Shown: positions 7,685 to 16,800, numbered from the stretch's first letter. The stretch is 64,000 nt of DNA from Diaphorobacter ruginosibacter (GCF_014395975.1 NZ_CP060714.1:4836001-4900000), one strand, 5' to 3'. The notes: generated from the sequence alone by a model not told the origin. Numbers and translations: made by a program.

Positions 7685-10591
7685 ATGAATAAAACGCTGG
7701 TCATTGCAGAGAAACCGTCGGTCGCACAGGACATCGTGCGCGCCCTCACGCCCGTTGCCGGCAAGTTCGACAAGCACGACGAATATTTCGAGAACGAGCG
7801 CTACGTGGTCACGAGCGCCGTCGGCCACCTCGTGGAGATCCAGGCTCCCGAGCAGTTCGACGTCAAGCGCGGCAAGTGGAGCTTCGCGCACCTGCCCGTG
7901 ATTCCGCCGTTCTTCGACCTCAAGCCCGTGGACAAGACCAAGACGCGCCTGAATGCCGTGGTCAAGCAGGCCAAGCGCAAGGACGTCACCGAACTCATCA
8001 ACGCCTGTGACGCGGGCCGCGAAGGGGAGCTGATCTTCCGCCTGATCGAGCAGTACGCGGGGGGCGCCAAGGGCGGCCTCGGCAAGCCCGTCAAGCGCCT
8101 GTGGCTGCAGAGCATGACGCCGCAGGCCATTCGCGACGGCTTCAACCAGCTGCGCAGCGACACGCAGATGCAGGGCCTGGCCAACGCCGCGCGCAGCCGC
8201 TCGGAAGCGGACTGGCTGGTGGGCATCAACGGCACGCGCGCGATGACCGCGTTCAACTCGCGCGATGGCGGCTTCTTCCTCACCACCGTGGGGCGCGTGC
8301 AGACGCCGACGCTGTCGCTCGTGGTGGAGCGCGAGGAGAAGATCCGCAAGTTCGTGAGCCGCGACTACTGGGAAGTGCACGCCGGCTTCAATGCCGAGGC
8401 GGGTGACTACCTGGGCAAGTGGTTCGATCCCAAGTGGAAGAAGTCGGAGGACCCGGAAGCCAAGGCCGACCGCCTCTGGAACCACCGTGATGCCGTGGCG
8501 ATCGCCGAGGCCGTGCGCGGCAAGCCCGCGACGGTGACCGAGGAATCCAAGCCCACCACGCAGGCGTCGCCGCTGCTGTTCGACCTGACCAGCCTGCAGC
8601 GCGAGGCCAACGGCAAGTTCGGCTTCTCCGCCAAGACCACGCTCGCGCTTGCGCAGAGCCTGTACGAGCGTCACAAGGCGCTGACCTATCCGCGTACCGA
8701 TTCGCGCGCGCTGCCGGAGGACTACCTGCCGGTCGCCAAGCAGACCTTCGGCATGCTGGCCACGAGCGGCATGCGCCATCTCGCGCCGTTTGCGCAGCAG
8801 GCGCTGGACGACAACTACGTGCGCCCCAGCAAGCGCATCTTCGACAACAGCAAGGTATCGGATCACTTCGCCATCATCCCGACCACGCAGGCACCCTCCG
8901 GCCTGTCGGACGCCGAACAGAAGCTGTACGACCTGGTCGTGCGCCGTTTCATGGCGGTGTTCTTCCCGAGCGCCGAGTACCAGGTGACCACGCGCATCAG
9001 CCAGGTGGTGGGCCACAGCTTCAAGACCGAAGGCAAGGTGCTGGTCAAGCCCGGATGGCTTGCGATCTACGGCAAGGAAGCGGCCAACGAGGTCGATGGC
9101 GCGAAGGAAGGCGAGAAGGGCCAGCCGCTCGTTGCGGTGAAGCCTGGCGAGACGCCGCGCACCGAACACGCCGAGGCCAAGGGCCTCAAGACCAAGCCGC
9201 CGGCACGGTATTCGGAAGCCACGCTGCTCGGCGCGATGGAGAGCGCGGGCAAGCAGATCGACGACGACGAACTGCGCGAGGCCATGCAGGAAAAGGGCCT
9301 GGGCACGCCTGCCACGCGCGCGGCGATCATCGAAGGCCTGATCACCGAGAAGTACATGCTGCGCGAGGGCCGGGAGCTGATTCCCACGGCCAAGGCATTC
9401 CAGCTCATGACGCTGCTGCGCGGCCTCGGCGTGGAGGAGCTCTCGCGCGCCGACCTGACCGGCGAGTGGGAGTACAAGCTCTCCCAGATGGAAAAGGGCC
9501 AGCTCTCGCGCGAAGCCTTCATGCAGCAGATCCAGTCCATGACGGAGAAGCTGGTCAAGAAGGCCAAGGAATACGACCGCGACACCATTCCGGGCGACTA
9601 CGCCACCCTGGAGACGCCGTGCCCCAACTGCGGTGGCGTCGTCAAGGAAAACTACCGCCGCTTTGCCTGCACCGGCAAGCAGGGCGATGGCAACGGCTGC
9701 GGTTTCTCGTTCACCAAATCGCCCGCGGGGCGCACCTTCGAGACCGCGGAAGCCGAAGCGCTGCTGCGCGATCGTCGCATCGGCCCGCTGGAGGGCTTCC
9801 GCTCCAAGGCAGGCTGGCCGTTCACCGCCGAGGTGGCCATCGTGCGCGACGAGGAGAACAACAACTACAAGCTCGAGTTCGATTTCGGCGACGACAAAGC
9901 CGACGAGGAGTCGGGCGAGCTGATCGATTTCTCGGGGCAGGAAAGCCTGGGCAAATGCCCCGTCTGCGGTGCGCCCGTGTACGAGCATGGCGCGAACTAC
10001 GTCTGCAGCAAGTCGGTGCCGACGCTGGAGCAGGCCACGCCGAGCTGCAAGTTCAAGAGCGGCAAGATCATCCTGCAGCAGCCCATCGAGCGCGCGCAGA
10101 TGCACAAGCTGCTCGAAACCGGCAAGACCGACCTGCTCGACAAGTTCGTGAGCATGCGCACGCGCCGCGCATTCAAGGCCTTCCTGGTCTGGGACGCTGC
10201 CGAAGGCAAGGTGAACTTCGAGTTCGAGAAGCGCGACTCGAAGTTCCCGCCGCGCAAGACCTCCGCCGCAGCCTCCGCCAAGGCGCCTGCGGCCAAGAAG
10301 ACGACGGCTGCCGCCAAGAAGGCTCCCGCTGCAAAGAAGGCCGCAGCCAAGAAGGCACCGGCCGCCGGCACGCTCAAGCCCAGCGCCGAGCTCGCCGCCG
10401 TGATCGGGGAGGGCACCGTCTCGCGTCCCGAGGTGGTCAAGAAGATCTGGGACTACATCAAGGAGCACAACCTGCAGGATCCCGCAGACAAGCGTTCCGT
10501 GATCGCGGACACGAAGCTGCGCCCGGTGTTCGGCAAGGACAAGGTGACGATGTTCGAGATCGCGGGCATCGTCGGCAAGCACGTGAGCTGA
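7685..10591 (+). CDS. topB: DNA topoisomerase III with C-terminal zinc ribbons and SWIB domain
   Basis: 968 residues from ATG 7685 (MNKTLVIAEKPSVAQ). The Toprim domain is at 1-150 with DAGREGELIFR, and the type IA active-site tyrosine is Y335 in LTYPRTDSR. Two cysteine clusters begin near C646 (CPNCGG) and C758 (CPVCGA). An Ala/Lys linker (about 860-895, AAKKAPAAKK-type repeats) leads to a SWIB/MDM2 domain at about 896-968 (RPEVVKKIWDYIKEHNLQDP). Topoisomerase III decatenates and unlinks DNA. E. coli TopB is about 650 residues, so roughly the last 300 are an extension. SWIB-topoisomerase fusions are known, for example in Chlamydia. A rho-independent terminator follows directly. Confidence 0.95.
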   Translation: MNKTLVIAEKPSVAQDIVRALTPVAGKFDKHDEYFENERYVVTSAVGHLVEIQAPEQFDVKRGKWSFAHLPVIPPFFDLKPVDKTKTRLNAVVKQAKRKDVTELINACDAGREGELIFRLIEQYAGGAKGGLGKPVKRLWLQSMTPQAIRDGFNQLRSDTQMQGLANAARSRSEADWLVGINGTRAMTAFNSRDGGFFLTTVGRVQTPTLSLVVEREEKIRKFVSRDYWEVHAGFNAEAGDYLGKWFDPKWKKSEDPEAKADRLWNHRDAVAIAEAVRGKPATVTEESKPTTQASPLLFDLTSLQREANGKFGFSAKTTLALAQSLYERHKALTYPRTDSRALPEDYLPVAKQTFGMLATSGMRHLAPFAQQALDDNYVRPSKRIFDNSKVSDHFAIIPTTQAPSGLSDAEQKLYDLVVRRFMAVFFPSAEYQVTTRISQVVGHSFKTEGKVLVKPGWLAIYGKEAANEVDGAKEGEKGQPLVAVKPGETPRTEHAEAKGLKTKPPARYSEATLLGAMESAGKQIDDDELREAMQEKGLGTPATRAAIIEGLITEKYMLREGRELIPTAKAFQLMTLLRGLGVEELSRADLTGEWEYKLSQMEKGQLSREAFMQQIQSMTEKLVKKAKEYDRDTIPGDYATLETPCPNCGGVVKENYRRFACTGKQGDGNGCGFSFTKSPAGRTFETAEAEALLRDRRIGPLEGFRSKAGWPFTAEVAIVRDEENNNYKLEFDFGDDKADEESGELIDFSGQESLGKCPVCGAPVYEHGANYVCSKSVPTLEQATPSCKFKSGKIILQQPIERAQMHKLLETGKTDLLDKFVSMRTRRAFKAFLVWDAAEGKVNFEFEKRDSKFPPRKTSAAASAKAPAAKKTTAAAKKAPAAKKAAAKKAPAAGTLKPSAELAAVIGEGTVSRPEVVKKIWDYIKEHNLQDPADKRSVIADTKLRPVFGKDKVTMFEIAGIVGKHVS

Positions 10592-10613
10592 TCGATCTCA
10601 CCGGTCGGATCGA

Positions 10614-10657
10614 AGCCGCAGCCACTTCCTGGAGGGGGTGGCTGTGGCTTTTTTTTC
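10614..10657 (+). terminator. Rho-independent terminator of topB
   Basis: A 12-bp stem (10614-10625 with 10638-10649, one G-T wobble) with a G-rich loop is followed by eight T residues. It lies 23 bp after the topB stop and just before the end of the convergent efflux operon. Confidence 0.85.
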
Positions 10658-10697
10658 TCGGAACGTGTTGACGTTCTCAAGAACGGGGCGAGCCATG

Positions 10698-12206
10698 TCA
10701 GTGGCTGCCGCTGTCCTCCACTCCCCACCCGCCGCCGAGCGCGAGAAACAGAGCGAGCTGCTCGTCGACGATATGGGCCTGCGACGCGGCCAGCGCCGAG
10801 TCCGCGTTGACCAGCACGCGCTCGGCGTCGAGCGTTTCCAGGTAGCCCGTCTTGCCATTCGCATACAGCTTGCGTGCCTCCTCGGCCACCTGGATGCTTT
10901 GTTCTCGCGCGGCCTGGAGGTGGGCGTTGCGGTCGAGTTCGCGGGCGTAATGGGTGAGCGCGGTTTCGGTCTCGCGCAGGGCGTTCAGCACCGTGCCGTC
11001 GAATCTGGCGAGCGCGCCTTTCGCGCCGGCCTCGGCCTGCGCGATGCGGGCATGCGCGACACCGTTCACCGGGATGCTCCATGAGATCAGCGGGCCGAGG
11101 CTCCAGCTGAAGGTGTCACCCCTGCCCAGCCCCGTCATGCGGCCCGCCGAGGCGGCGGACAGGCCGAGCGAGATCCTGGGGTAGAGGTCGGCCGTCGCCA
11201 CGCCGATCTGCGCGGTGGCCTGGGCAAGCTGGCGTTCGGCCTGGCGGATGTCGGGGCGGCGGCGCAGCAACGCCTGTCCGTCGCCGACCGGGATCGTGTC
11301 CGCGATCCGCGGCGCCTCGTGGCATTGCTGCACTTCGCGTGGAAAGTCCTGCGGCTGCTCGCCGGTGAGCGTGGCCAGTTGGAAAAGCGCGCTCTGCCTG
11401 GAGGCATGCAGCGGCGGCAGCTCGGCCTTGAGCTGCTCCACCTGCGCCAGCGCGCGCTGCACATCGATGGAGCCCACCTTGCCCGCGTCGTGCAGGCGCC
11501 GGGAGATGTCCGCGGACTGGGTCTGCAGCGCGATCGAGTGCTGCATGACGTCAAGCCGCAGCCCCGCGGTGCAGGCGGCTGCATAGGCGCGCGCGGTACT
11601 GGCCGCGACGTTCACGCGTGTGAGGTCGACAGCGGCCTGCGCCGCATCCGTGCCGGCCTGCGCGGCCTCGATGGCGCGGCGGATCTGGCCGAACAGGTCG
11701 ATCTGGTAGGAGATGCCTGCGTTGGCCGAGTAGCCGAAGGCGTTGGACGGAACATGACCTGGGGCCAGTACGGAGAGCCCCGAGACATGGCCGTAGCTCG
11801 GGCCGCCGCCCACGCTGAGGCTGGGTCTCGCGCTGCCCGCGATCTCCTGCTCGACCGCCTGCACCCGCTCCAGGTTGGCGAGCGCCTGCCGCAGGTCGGT
11901 GTTGTGCTGCAACGCCTTTTCGATCAGCGCATTCAACTCCGCGTCGCGGTAGAGGTGCCACCAGTGGTCGGGCAGGGGCGCGTTGCTGACGAGCAGGTTT
12001 TTTTCATTCGCAAGCGTGGCATCGCCCGCGCTCGCGAACGACTGGCCGGGATGAACCCGCAGGGCCACGGCGTCCGCCGGCACGGCATAGTCGGGGCCCA
12101 CGGGCCGGGTGCTGCAGGCAGCCAAGGCAGCAAGCGCGATGGCGCCCACGGACAGGTGGAGCAGGCGCCGGATGGCACGGCGGCTTCTTTGCGGCATGGT
12201 GGTCAT
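10698..12206 (-). CDS. Outer-membrane efflux lipoprotein (NodT-type OMF)
   Basis: 502 residues. The signal peptide ends in a lipobox (LAALAAC, Cys near residue 31), followed by two outer-membrane efflux protein repeats (PF02321); DLFGQIRRAIEAA and PDIRQAERQLAQA are typical of the NodT branch of TolC-like channels. It forms the outer-membrane duct of a tripartite pump with the HlyD-type adaptor upstream, which it overlaps by 4 bp. It is the last gene of a five-gene operon led by a MarR regulator. Confidence 0.92.
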   Translation of the reverse strand: MTTMPQRSRRAIRRLLHLSVGAIALAALAACSTRPVGPDYAVPADAVALRVHPGQSFASAGDATLANEKNLLVSNAPLPDHWWHLYRDAELNALIEKALQHNTDLRQALANLERVQAVEQEIAGSARPSLSVGGGPSYGHVSGLSVLAPGHVPSNAFGYSANAGISYQIDLFGQIRRAIEAAQAGTDAAQAAVDLTRVNVAASTARAYAAACTAGLRLDVMQHSIALQTQSADISRRLHDAGKVGSIDVQRALAQVEQLKAELPPLHASRQSALFQLATLTGEQPQDFPREVQQCHEAPRIADTIPVGDGQALLRRRPDIRQAERQLAQATAQIGVATADLYPRISLGLSAASAGRMTGLGRGDTFSWSLGPLISWSIPVNGVAHARIAQAEAGAKGALARFDGTVLNALRETETALTHYARELDRNAHLQAAREQSIQVAEEARKLYANGKTGYLETLDAERVLVNADSALAASQAHIVDEQLALFLALGGGWGVEDSGSH

Positions 12207-13195
12207 CCCTTGTGCCCGCCCGTGCTCTTCGGCTGCGTGACCTCCACGGTCACCGTCTGCCCCGCGACCAGTGCCACGTCGGCGGGCAAGGGGTCGAGCT
12301 TCACGCGCACCGGCACGCGTTGGGCGAGGCGAACCCAGTTGAACGTGGGATTCACCGTCGGCAGGAGATTGGCGCTTGTCGCACGGTCTCGGTCGGCGAT
12401 GCCGGCGACCACGCTCTCCACGGTCCCTGTCAGCGGCCGGGAGGCGCCCATGGGCGTGACCTTCACGGGATCGCCGATGTGGATGCGTGCGAGCTTGGTC
12501 TCCTCGAAATAGCCCTCCACGTAGAAGGAGTCCGCATCGACCAGCGCCATCGCGGCATGGCCGGCGCTGGCATAGCTGCCCTTGCGCAGGTCGAGGTTGG
12601 TGACGATGGCGTCGGACGGCGCGAGGATCCTGGCGCGCTGCAGGTTGAGCTTCGCGGTGTCAAGCGACACCTGGGCCTGCGCGAGCGCGGCCTGCGCCTG
12701 CTCAACCTTGGTGCGGGTCTGCTCGCGCACCTCCTGCGAGATCAGGTTGCCGAGGCCGGCGTTGCGTGCATCCTCGCGCCGGGCCTGCGCCAGCGCGATG
12801 CGTTGCGACGCCATGGACGTCTCGGCCTGGCGCAATGCGAGCGCATAGCGCGCGCTGTCGACCTCGAACAGCATCTGGCCGGCCCGCACGCGCTGGTTGT
12901 CATGCACGGGCACATCGGTCACCAGGCCCGAGACATCGGGCGCGATCTGCACGACGTTGGCGCGCACGCGGCCGTCGCGCGTCCAGGGCGCAAGTTCGTA
13001 GTGGTCCCAGAGCTGGAAGGCCGCGGCGATGGCAGCAGCGGTCACCGCGAGCGTGATGCACACGGGCACGGCGCGCGCGGCCGCTCGCCGGATCCACAGC
13101 GGGCGCTGCGGCGCCGGCGCGGCGGCTGCGGCAGCGGGAGTGCTGGCGTTGGCGCCGGCGGTTTCCAGGTTTCTGGCAGGAGTCTTGTCGTTCAT
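12203..13195 (-). CDS. HlyD-family periplasmic adaptor of efflux pump (AaeA/EmrA-like)
   Basis: 330 residues. A Pro/Ala-rich cytoplasmic N terminus, one transmembrane helix (about 45-65), then a biotinyl-lipoyl-like half motif (GLVTDVPVHDNQRVRAGQMLFEVD), a coiled-coil hairpin (about 110-170) and the second half motif (ILAPSDAIVTNLDLRKGSY). It links the inner-membrane FUSC component to the outer-membrane channel. With DUF1656 and FUSC partners upstream, the arrangement equals the aaeXAB p-hydroxybenzoate efflux genes of E. coli, here with a dedicated OMF added. Confidence 0.92.
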   Translation of the reverse strand: MNDKTPARNLETAGANASTPAAAAAAPAPQRPLWIRRAAARAVPVCITLAVTAAAIAAAFQLWDHYELAPWTRDGRVRANVVQIAPDVSGLVTDVPVHDNQRVRAGQMLFEVDSARYALALRQAETSMASQRIALAQARREDARNAGLGNLISQEVREQTRTKVEQAQAALAQAQVSLDTAKLNLQRARILAPSDAIVTNLDLRKGSYASAGHAAMALVDADSFYVEGYFEETKLARIHIGDPVKVTPMGASRPLTGTVESVVAGIADRDRATSANLLPTVNPTFNWVRLAQRVPVRVKLDPLPADVALVAGQTVTVEVTQPKSTGGHKG

Positions 13196-13208
13196 CTTCT
13201 TGTTCTCG

Positions 13209-13415
13209 TCATTGCAAAAACGCGCTCAGGCGCGAGAGGCACCACAGCACCACCACGTAGAGCGCAATATCGAAAAGGGCCGGGTGCCAGATGCGCCGGT
13301 ACAGGCCCATCGCGGCCAGCATGCGCTGCACGCCCAGCAGTACCAGCAGCGCAAGCAGCGCAAGGGGCAGCAGCCAGGGCAGGTAGAGGCCGTAGAAGGA
13401 AGCTTCACCAATCAT
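13209..13415 (-). CDS. DUF1656 small inner-membrane protein (AaeX-like)
   Basis: 68 residues from ATG 13415 (MIGEASFYGLYLPW), with two predicted transmembrane helices (about 8-30 and 48-65). DUF1656/AaeX proteins are consistently found beside FUSC pumps; their role is not established. The start overlaps the stop of the FUSC gene as ATGA, and the HlyD gene follows after 13 bp. The open frame continues upstream but would overlap the FUSC gene, so the short start is preferred. Confidence 0.85.
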   Translation of the reverse strand: MIGEASFYGLYLPWLLPLALLALLVLLGVQRMLAAMGLYRRIWHPALFDIALYVVVLWCLSRLSAFLQ

Positions 13416-15547
13416 GATGTCGTCATGGCAGCCGCGGGAGCGGCCGCACTCGTCAGTGCCGCGGGGGCGGCCGGGAAAAGATTGCGGCGCAGGCCCACCA
13501 GCGCGGTGACGGCACTGCGCCATTGCGGCGTGGAGTCGGGTCGCCCGGCCGCGTAGCCGAGCACCTCGTCGATGTGCGCGAGCAGCTCGGGCGTGAGCTG
13601 GGCCACCGCGTTATTGCTGCCGCGCAGCGCGAAGTAGCGGCCGATGTCGGCCAGCACGCCCGCGATGCGCGGGGACTCCATCGGAATGTTCTGGCGCTGC
13701 AGCGAGACGAGGTCGGCGCCCACGCGCAGATCGCGCAGGGCCTCGTCCTTGGCGACGCCATCGATTTTTCCACCGGCCTGCGCAATGCGGGGCGCGAGCA
13801 GGCCGATGCGGTCGAGCATGCGCACGGCGTAGGCGTCGAGCTGGCGAGCGCTGGCCGTGGGCTGCGCAAGTTCGGACAGCTCCCGCCAGTTGGCGCGCTG
13901 GATGCGGCGCGCGGCCCAGTCCACGCCCACCGTGCGCACCAGCGCGGTCACCACGCCGGCGGCGACGATGCCCGCGATCTGGCCGATCATCGAGTTCACG
14001 AAAGTGATCATGTCCACCGTGCCGGTGTCGTACATCGCAAGCGTGCCGAAGAAACCGCCCAGCAGGACTCCCATCGCCGCCATCATGTTCTGGGGCCTGG
14101 CCATGTAGCAGCCCAGCACCAGGAACACCGGCGCGCAGACGGCCACGAGCATGCCGAAGTCCTGCACGTTGGGCAGCATCACCAGCACGTAGAAGACCGA
14201 CAGCGGCAGCGACCACAGCAGGTACTTGAGGAAGCCGCGGATGGCGGGCACCGGGTTGTCCATGGTGGCGAAGAAGCTGCAGAAGATCGCCGCCATCATC
14301 GTGGCGGCCGAGCCGACGGGCCATTCCGTGAGGATCCAGAAAGCGCCGCACAGGCAGATCGCGAGCACGGCCGCGAGCGCCGAAAGGAACGCCATGCCGT
14401 GGTCCAGGTGCAGTGCCCGGTGGCTCAGGCTGGCAAGGCGGCGCGACTGCAGGCGCTCACCCTTGATGCCGGCGTCGATGTCGTGGCGCAGCCGCACGCA
14501 GGCGTCCCACGCATCGACCAGTTCGGCAAGCCGCGTGGCCAGCGCCACGCGCAGCAGGCGTTGCCAGGCTTCGTGCCGGTCCCACTCCTGCATGGCGAAC
14601 TGCTGGATGTCGCTGCGCAGCTGTGCGTGCAGCGGCGCACGTGCGGCGTGCGGTGCCTTGAAGTCCTGCAGGCTCAGCCACGTGGCGGTGCGCTCGAGCA
14701 TCTGCACCACGTCGGGTGCCAGCCTGCCCTCTGCCTGTTCGAGCGCGATCAGACGGTCCTCCACGGCGGAGACCGTGGGCATCAGCGACGCGATGCGGTC
14801 CTGCATGGTGCCGACGGCGCCCGCGGTCCAGCGCAGGTGGGTGGTGTCGAACGGGATGTGCGTGGAGAGCAGGCGCAGCTGCGTGATGTCGCCAGCCACC
14901 AGGCTTCGGTCCACGCCCAGGCCGCTGGCGCGGGGTGCGTCGGACGCGGCCTGCGGTTGTTGCGTACGCGTCCCCGCGCTGAGCAGTTCCTGGATCCAGT
15001 GCCGCGTGTGTTTCATCGCGCCGTCGAGCAACCCCAGCACGGCGGGCGCGAGCCCCTTCGGGAAGATCACGCTGTGCACGAGCGTCGCGCACAGGATGCC
15101 GATGCAGATCTCCTCCACCCGCAGCGTGGTGTTGTCGAACACGGTCTGCGGTGTCTGCACGTTGGGAAAGCCGATCAGCGCGGCGGTGTAGCCCGCGAGC
15201 ATGAAGGCATAGGAGCTCGGGGAGCGGTCCAGCAGCGACAGGTAGAGGCACAGCCCCACCCACAGGGCCAGTGCGAGCGTGAGCAGCTCCGGTGCGTTGG
15301 CGAGCGCGGGCACGATCAGCAGCGTGGCGGTGCTGCCGATGAAGGTGCCCAGCACGCGGTAAAGCGCCTTCGAGCGTACGGGGCCTGCCATGGGGCTGGC
15401 CACCACGTAGGAGGTCATCATCGCCCAGAACGGGCGGCTCAGCCCGACCCGGCTCGCCACGTACAGCGAGAGGCTCGCGGCGAGAAAGCACTTCAGCGAA
15501 AAGAGCATTTCCGCCCCGGTGAAGCGGGGCAGCGAGAGGCGTTTCAT
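13412..15547 (-). CDS. FUSC-family inner-membrane transporter (AaeB-like aromatic acid efflux)
   Basis: 711 residues, the usual length of AaeB-type proteins. An N-terminal block of transmembrane helices (about 12-170) and a second block (about 385-530) are separated by a soluble region, the FUSC (fusaric acid resistance, PF04632) pattern. It probably drives proton-coupled export of aromatic carboxylic acids. It is translationally coupled to the MarR gene upstream (4-bp overlap) and to DUF1656 downstream. Substrate is inferred only from family and operon structure. Confidence 0.9.
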   Translation of the reverse strand: MKRLSLPRFTGAEMLFSLKCFLAASLSLYVASRVGLSRPFWAMMTSYVVASPMAGPVRSKALYRVLGTFIGSTATLLIVPALANAPELLTLALALWVGLCLYLSLLDRSPSSYAFMLAGYTAALIGFPNVQTPQTVFDNTTLRVEEICIGILCATLVHSVIFPKGLAPAVLGLLDGAMKHTRHWIQELLSAGTRTQQPQAASDAPRASGLGVDRSLVAGDITQLRLLSTHIPFDTTHLRWTAGAVGTMQDRIASLMPTVSAVEDRLIALEQAEGRLAPDVVQMLERTATWLSLQDFKAPHAARAPLHAQLRSDIQQFAMQEWDRHEAWQRLLRVALATRLAELVDAWDACVRLRHDIDAGIKGERLQSRRLASLSHRALHLDHGMAFLSALAAVLAICLCGAFWILTEWPVGSAATMMAAIFCSFFATMDNPVPAIRGFLKYLLWSLPLSVFYVLVMLPNVQDFGMLVAVCAPVFLVLGCYMARPQNMMAAMGVLLGGFFGTLAMYDTGTVDMITFVNSMIGQIAGIVAAGVVTALVRTVGVDWAARRIQRANWRELSELAQPTASARQLDAYAVRMLDRIGLLAPRIAQAGGKIDGVAKDEALRDLRVGADLVSLQRQNIPMESPRIAGVLADIGRYFALRGSNNAVAQLTPELLAHIDEVLGYAAGRPDSTPQWRSAVTALVGLRRNLFPAAPAALTSAAAPAAAMTTS

Positions 15548-16047
15548 CGCTGCGCCACGGCCGGCGTGACACGGCCCATGCGATCTTCGAGCAGCGCGAA
15601 CACCCGCAGGCAGGCGGCCACATCGGCATCGCCTACGCCCTCGAAGAGCTGGTTGCGTACCGTCTTGAGCGCGGCTTCGATGCGATGGGTGAGCTCGCGG
15701 CCCTTGTCCGTCAGGTGCAGCGTCTTGGCGCGCCCATCGACCGGGTCGTCGCGACGCTCGATCAGGCCTTCGCTTTCGAGATGGTCCAGCGGCCGGGTGA
15801 GCGAGGGCGCCTTGATGCCCAGGATGTCGGCGATCACGCCTTGGCGCAGGCCATCGCCGTAGCGCGACACCGCCACGAGCGGCCAGGTGGTGGCCTCGGA
15901 CAACCCGAGGTGCGCCACGGCCTTGTTGGCGATGGGGGGATAGCGCGCATTGCAGAAGCTCATGCTGCGGGTGAGTTTGAGCAGCGCTTCTTCGCGCGCG
16001 CTGAGCCGCGTATCGGCGGTTGGAGTGGACGAGGAGTTCTTTTTCAT
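15544..16047 (-). CDS. MarR-family transcriptional regulator of the efflux operon
   Basis: 167 residues with the MarR winged helix: GVIADILGIKAPSLTRPLDHLESEGLIERRDDPVDGRAKTLHLT is split here by the recognition helix (IKAPSLTRPLDHLE) and the DGRAK wing. It is the first gene of the efflux operon and overlaps it. MarR proteins usually repress their own operon and release DNA on binding phenolic acids; a palindromic AT-rich site right upstream of its start fits this. Aromatic acids as inducers are inferred from the pump type. Confidence 0.92.
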   Translation of the reverse strand: MKKNSSSTPTADTRLSAREEALLKLTRSMSFCNARYPPIANKAVAHLGLSEATTWPLVAVSRYGDGLRQGVIADILGIKAPSLTRPLDHLESEGLIERRDDPVDGRAKTLHLTDKGRELTHRIEAALKTVRNQLFEGVGDADVAACLRVFALLEDRMGRVTPAVAQR

Positions 16048-16048
16048 T

Positions 16049-16072
16049 TTAATTAGCTGGCTTACTAATTAG
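16049..16072. promoter_or_regulatory. Candidate MarR operator
   Basis: Two copies of an AT-rich palindrome, TTAATTAG (16049-16056) and CTAATTAG (16065-16072), form an inverted repeat with an 8-bp spacer; centres are 16 bp apart. It lies 2-25 bp before the start codon of the MarR gene, where binding would block expression of the operon. It stands out in GC-rich surroundings. Confidence 0.6.
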
Positions 16073-16194
16073 TATAGTGAAATATTTGAAAATTTGCATG
16101 ACGTGGGGAATCCCGCCGAGGCACTTCCCGTGCGAAGCCGTTACCATGGTCTTTTGACCTTGGAGCGTGTTCACGCGCTCAGCGGGAGTTCCCC

Positions 16195-16359
16195 ATGCCA
16201 TGGACCACCATCCGCGTTGTCGCAGCCGTGCTCGCCTTGTGCGGATTGGCTGCATGCACCTCTACCACCCCTCACCGCGACGCCGGATCGATGGCCGGCC
16301 AGCCCACCGGAGTGACCGTCTTCGGCACGGTGGACATGGGTGTCGGCGGGGTGAAATAG
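16195..16359 (+). CDS. Small lipoprotein, 54 residues, hypothetical
   Basis: A short gene: ATG 16195 with GGGAG 6-7 bases upstream, stop TAG at 16357. The product begins MPWTTIRVVAAVLALCG and has a lipobox LAAC, so the mature protein starts at Cys21 and has only about 34 residues (TSTTPHRDAGSMAG, then VTVFGTVDMGVGG). This resembles the small entericidin-like or YgdI-type lipoproteins in size only. The function is unknown. It is transcribed away from the MarR gene and towards the VOC gene. Support is the signal peptide, lipobox and ribosome binding site. Confidence 0.7.
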   Translation: MPWTTIRVVAAVLALCGLAACTSTTPHRDAGSMAGQPTGVTVFGTVDMGVGGVK

Positions 16360-16413
16360 AGACGCCCTGTCCCCCTGTTCTTTTCTTGCCTACAACAACC
16401 AAAGGAGATCGAA

Positions 16414-16800
16414 TTGTTCAGTCACATCATGCTCGGCGTCAGCGACCTGGAGCGGTCCAGGCAGTTCTACGACCAGCTGCTGGGGCAGCTCGGCATTGCG
16501 CCCGGCGTCGCCAACAGGAACCGTTTCTTCTGGCGCAGCCCCACGGGCACGTTTGCCGTCAGCACACCCATTGATGGCGAGCCGGCCACGGCAGGCAATG
16601 GCAGCACGACCGGCTTTGCGGCCTCGTCCGAGGACATGGTGAACCTGTGCCACGCGACCGCCCTCGCGAACGGAGGCGTGACATGCGAGGACCCGCCGGG
16701 CTATCGTGGCGAAGGGCCGGGGCGCCTGTACCTGGCCTATCTGCGCGATCCGGATGGCAACAAGATCTGCCTGCTGTACCGTCCGCCCAGGAACATCTGA
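16414..16800 (+). CDS. VOC-family (glyoxalase/dioxygenase fold) protein
   Basis: 128 residues starting with TTG at 16414, preceded by a strong AAAGGAGA ribosome binding site, which decides the start (MFSHIMLGV). The vicinal-oxygen-chelate fold is indicated by HIMLGVSDLERSRQFYDQLL at the N terminus and YLRDPDGNKICLLYR at the C terminus. These proteins bind a metal and act on small electrophiles, for example in glyoxalase or antibiotic-resistance reactions. The specific substrate cannot be inferred. Confidence 0.85.
   Translation: MFSHIMLGVSDLERSRQFYDQLLGQLGIAPGVANRNRFFWRSPTGTFAVSTPIDGEPATAGNGSTTGFAASSEDMVNLCHATALANGGVTCEDPPGYRGEGPGRLYLAYLRDPDGNKICLLYRPPRNI

Noticed and set aside
6902..10582. 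1226-codon open frame on the minus strand opposite topB
   Set aside because: Only its last 228 codons (7588-6902) have a protein family signature (SET). The rest mirrors topB in the antisense frame, a common effect of GC-rich third positions.
13523..15862. 779-codon plus-strand open frame opposite FUSC and MarR
   Set aside because: Antisense of the efflux operon with no similarity to any family.
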